Assembly (NCBI GenBank): GCA_937136395.1
Contig: CAKZOI010000022.1
Span: 1 to 64,000 of the forward strand
DNA: 64,000 nucleotides
DNA from: an uncultured Opitutia bacterium
Lineage (GTDB): Bacteria > Verrucomicrobiota > Verrucomicrobiia > Opitutales > Coraliomargaritaceae
Direction: 5' to 3'
In this document: piece after piece, positions 63,771-64,000 of the stretch
Layout of the letters: every line of letters begins with the position of its first letter
Position numbering within the stretch: the stretch's first letter is position 1
Program-made: the position numbers and the translations under genes
The notes under the pieces: generated by a model
Database searches by the model: none
What the model saw: only the letters and a program-made list of their open reading frames with translations
What the model was told of the DNA's origin: nothing

Positions 63771-64000
63771 ATGAAACGAATGAACTATTTTTTGGCTCTC
63801 CTTGCAGTCAGTTCATTAAATGCGGCCTCAAGCTGGGAGTCGCAGTTTAATGACAAGCCTGTAACTTCGGAGCAGATTTCGAAAATCGATGAAGCCTTGC
63901 CGAGCAAATCAATTGTTACACCTAAAGCGCAACGTAAGGTATTGATTTTTAGTGCAACTGCCGGTTTTCGTCATCCATCGATTCCTATTGGTAAATATGC
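63771..64000 (+). CDS. ThuA-type protein, partial (runs off the window)
   Basis: ATG at 63771. Signal peptide MKRMNYFLALLAVSSLNAAS, then QRKVLIFSATAGFRHPSIPI, the opening strand and the ATxGFRH motif of the ThuA (trehalose utilisation) / class I glutamine amidotransferase-like fold. Only 76 residues are visible. ThuA proteins occur with Gfo/Idh/MocA oxidoreductases in sugar-catabolic clusters, matching the genes upstream. Confidence 0.85.
   Translation, partial: MKRMNYFLALLAVSSLNAASSWESQFNDKPVTSEQISKIDEALPSKSIVTPKAQRKVLIFSATAGFRHPSIPIGKY

Overview
The window looks like a chromosomal segment of a marine Verrucomicrobiota bacterium, probably class Opitutae near Coraliomargarita or Lentimonas. 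This is inferred from the gene mix and not from a marker gene: Tat-exported Gfo/Idh/MocA oxidoreductases beside a TatA-like gene and a ThuA-type protein, a sialate O-acetylesterase, system II cytochrome c maturation, an unusual split Pta, and intergenic DNA full of palindromic repeats. The encoded cell is Gram-negative (LptF/G-type permease), makes peptidoglycan (MurJ, DapA, DapB), respires with c-type cytochromes, charges Gln/Asn-tRNA indirectly (GatCAB) and probably has type IV pili (PilT). No rRNA, tRNA or CRISPR array was seen.

Layout. 1-372: IS30 transposase remnant. 375-4106: ccsA-resB-lipoprotein, system II cytochrome c maturation. 4188-5291: ychF. 5423-6570: broken receiver/histidine-kinase gene. 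6775-8223: GlcD-type FAD oxidase. 8238-9595: moaC-mobA-moaD, molybdenum cofactor. 11131-11697: sufT. 11734-13930: xseB-dxs. 13961-16234: two-gene phosphotransacetylase. 16389-20853: murJ and nucleoside salvage (pyrimidine-nucleoside phosphorylase, PNP, UPRT). 20925-23998: esterase, a fossil of B12-dependent ribonucleotide reductase, and a Tat oxidoreductase. 25776-26687: NaChBac-type channel with an unusual filter. 26781-30661: rpsO-pnp surrounded by MITE-like repeats. 30678-35448: TPR protein, ruvA, dapB, dapA. 35567-40002: pilT, glycosyltransferase, ArsC-like, mazG, YgjP-like. 40093-42495: exported protein and sialate O-acetylesterase. 42730-47080: gatC-gatA-gatB, heavily invaded by repeats and a GxxExxY element. 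47089-48052: VapBC-type module between direct repeats. 48317-49267: membrane-protein gene with an internal stop. 49622-53890: FecBCD/BtuFCD-like ABC importer beside a frameshifted adenosyltransferase-like gene. 54420-58846: K+ channel with zinc ribbon, LptF/G, pabB-pabC. 59103-64000: AraC regulator, MFS transporter, ankyrin protein, Tat oxidoreductase, TatA-like, ThuA-like; probably one carbohydrate-uptake and catabolism locus.

The main surprises are: (i) gatB, whose leader and first 26 codons occur three times, each time preceded by an element with the same roughly 27-nt inverted-repeat arms, one of which holds a complete GxxExxY (PD-(D/E)XK-like) gene and nothing else; (ii) a set of damaged genes, two of them related to cobalamin (an internally deleted nrdJ and an adenosyltransferase-like gene shifted at an A8 tract), suggesting loss of B12-dependent metabolism; (iii) two 182-bp MITEs with matching termini; (iv) a NaChBac-family channel whose TLEDWTD filter resembles engineered Ca2+-selective filters. 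Two of the damaged genes have single-base changes in homopolymers, so sequencing error must be excluded for those; the in-frame stop codons and the nrdJ deletion are harder to explain that way.
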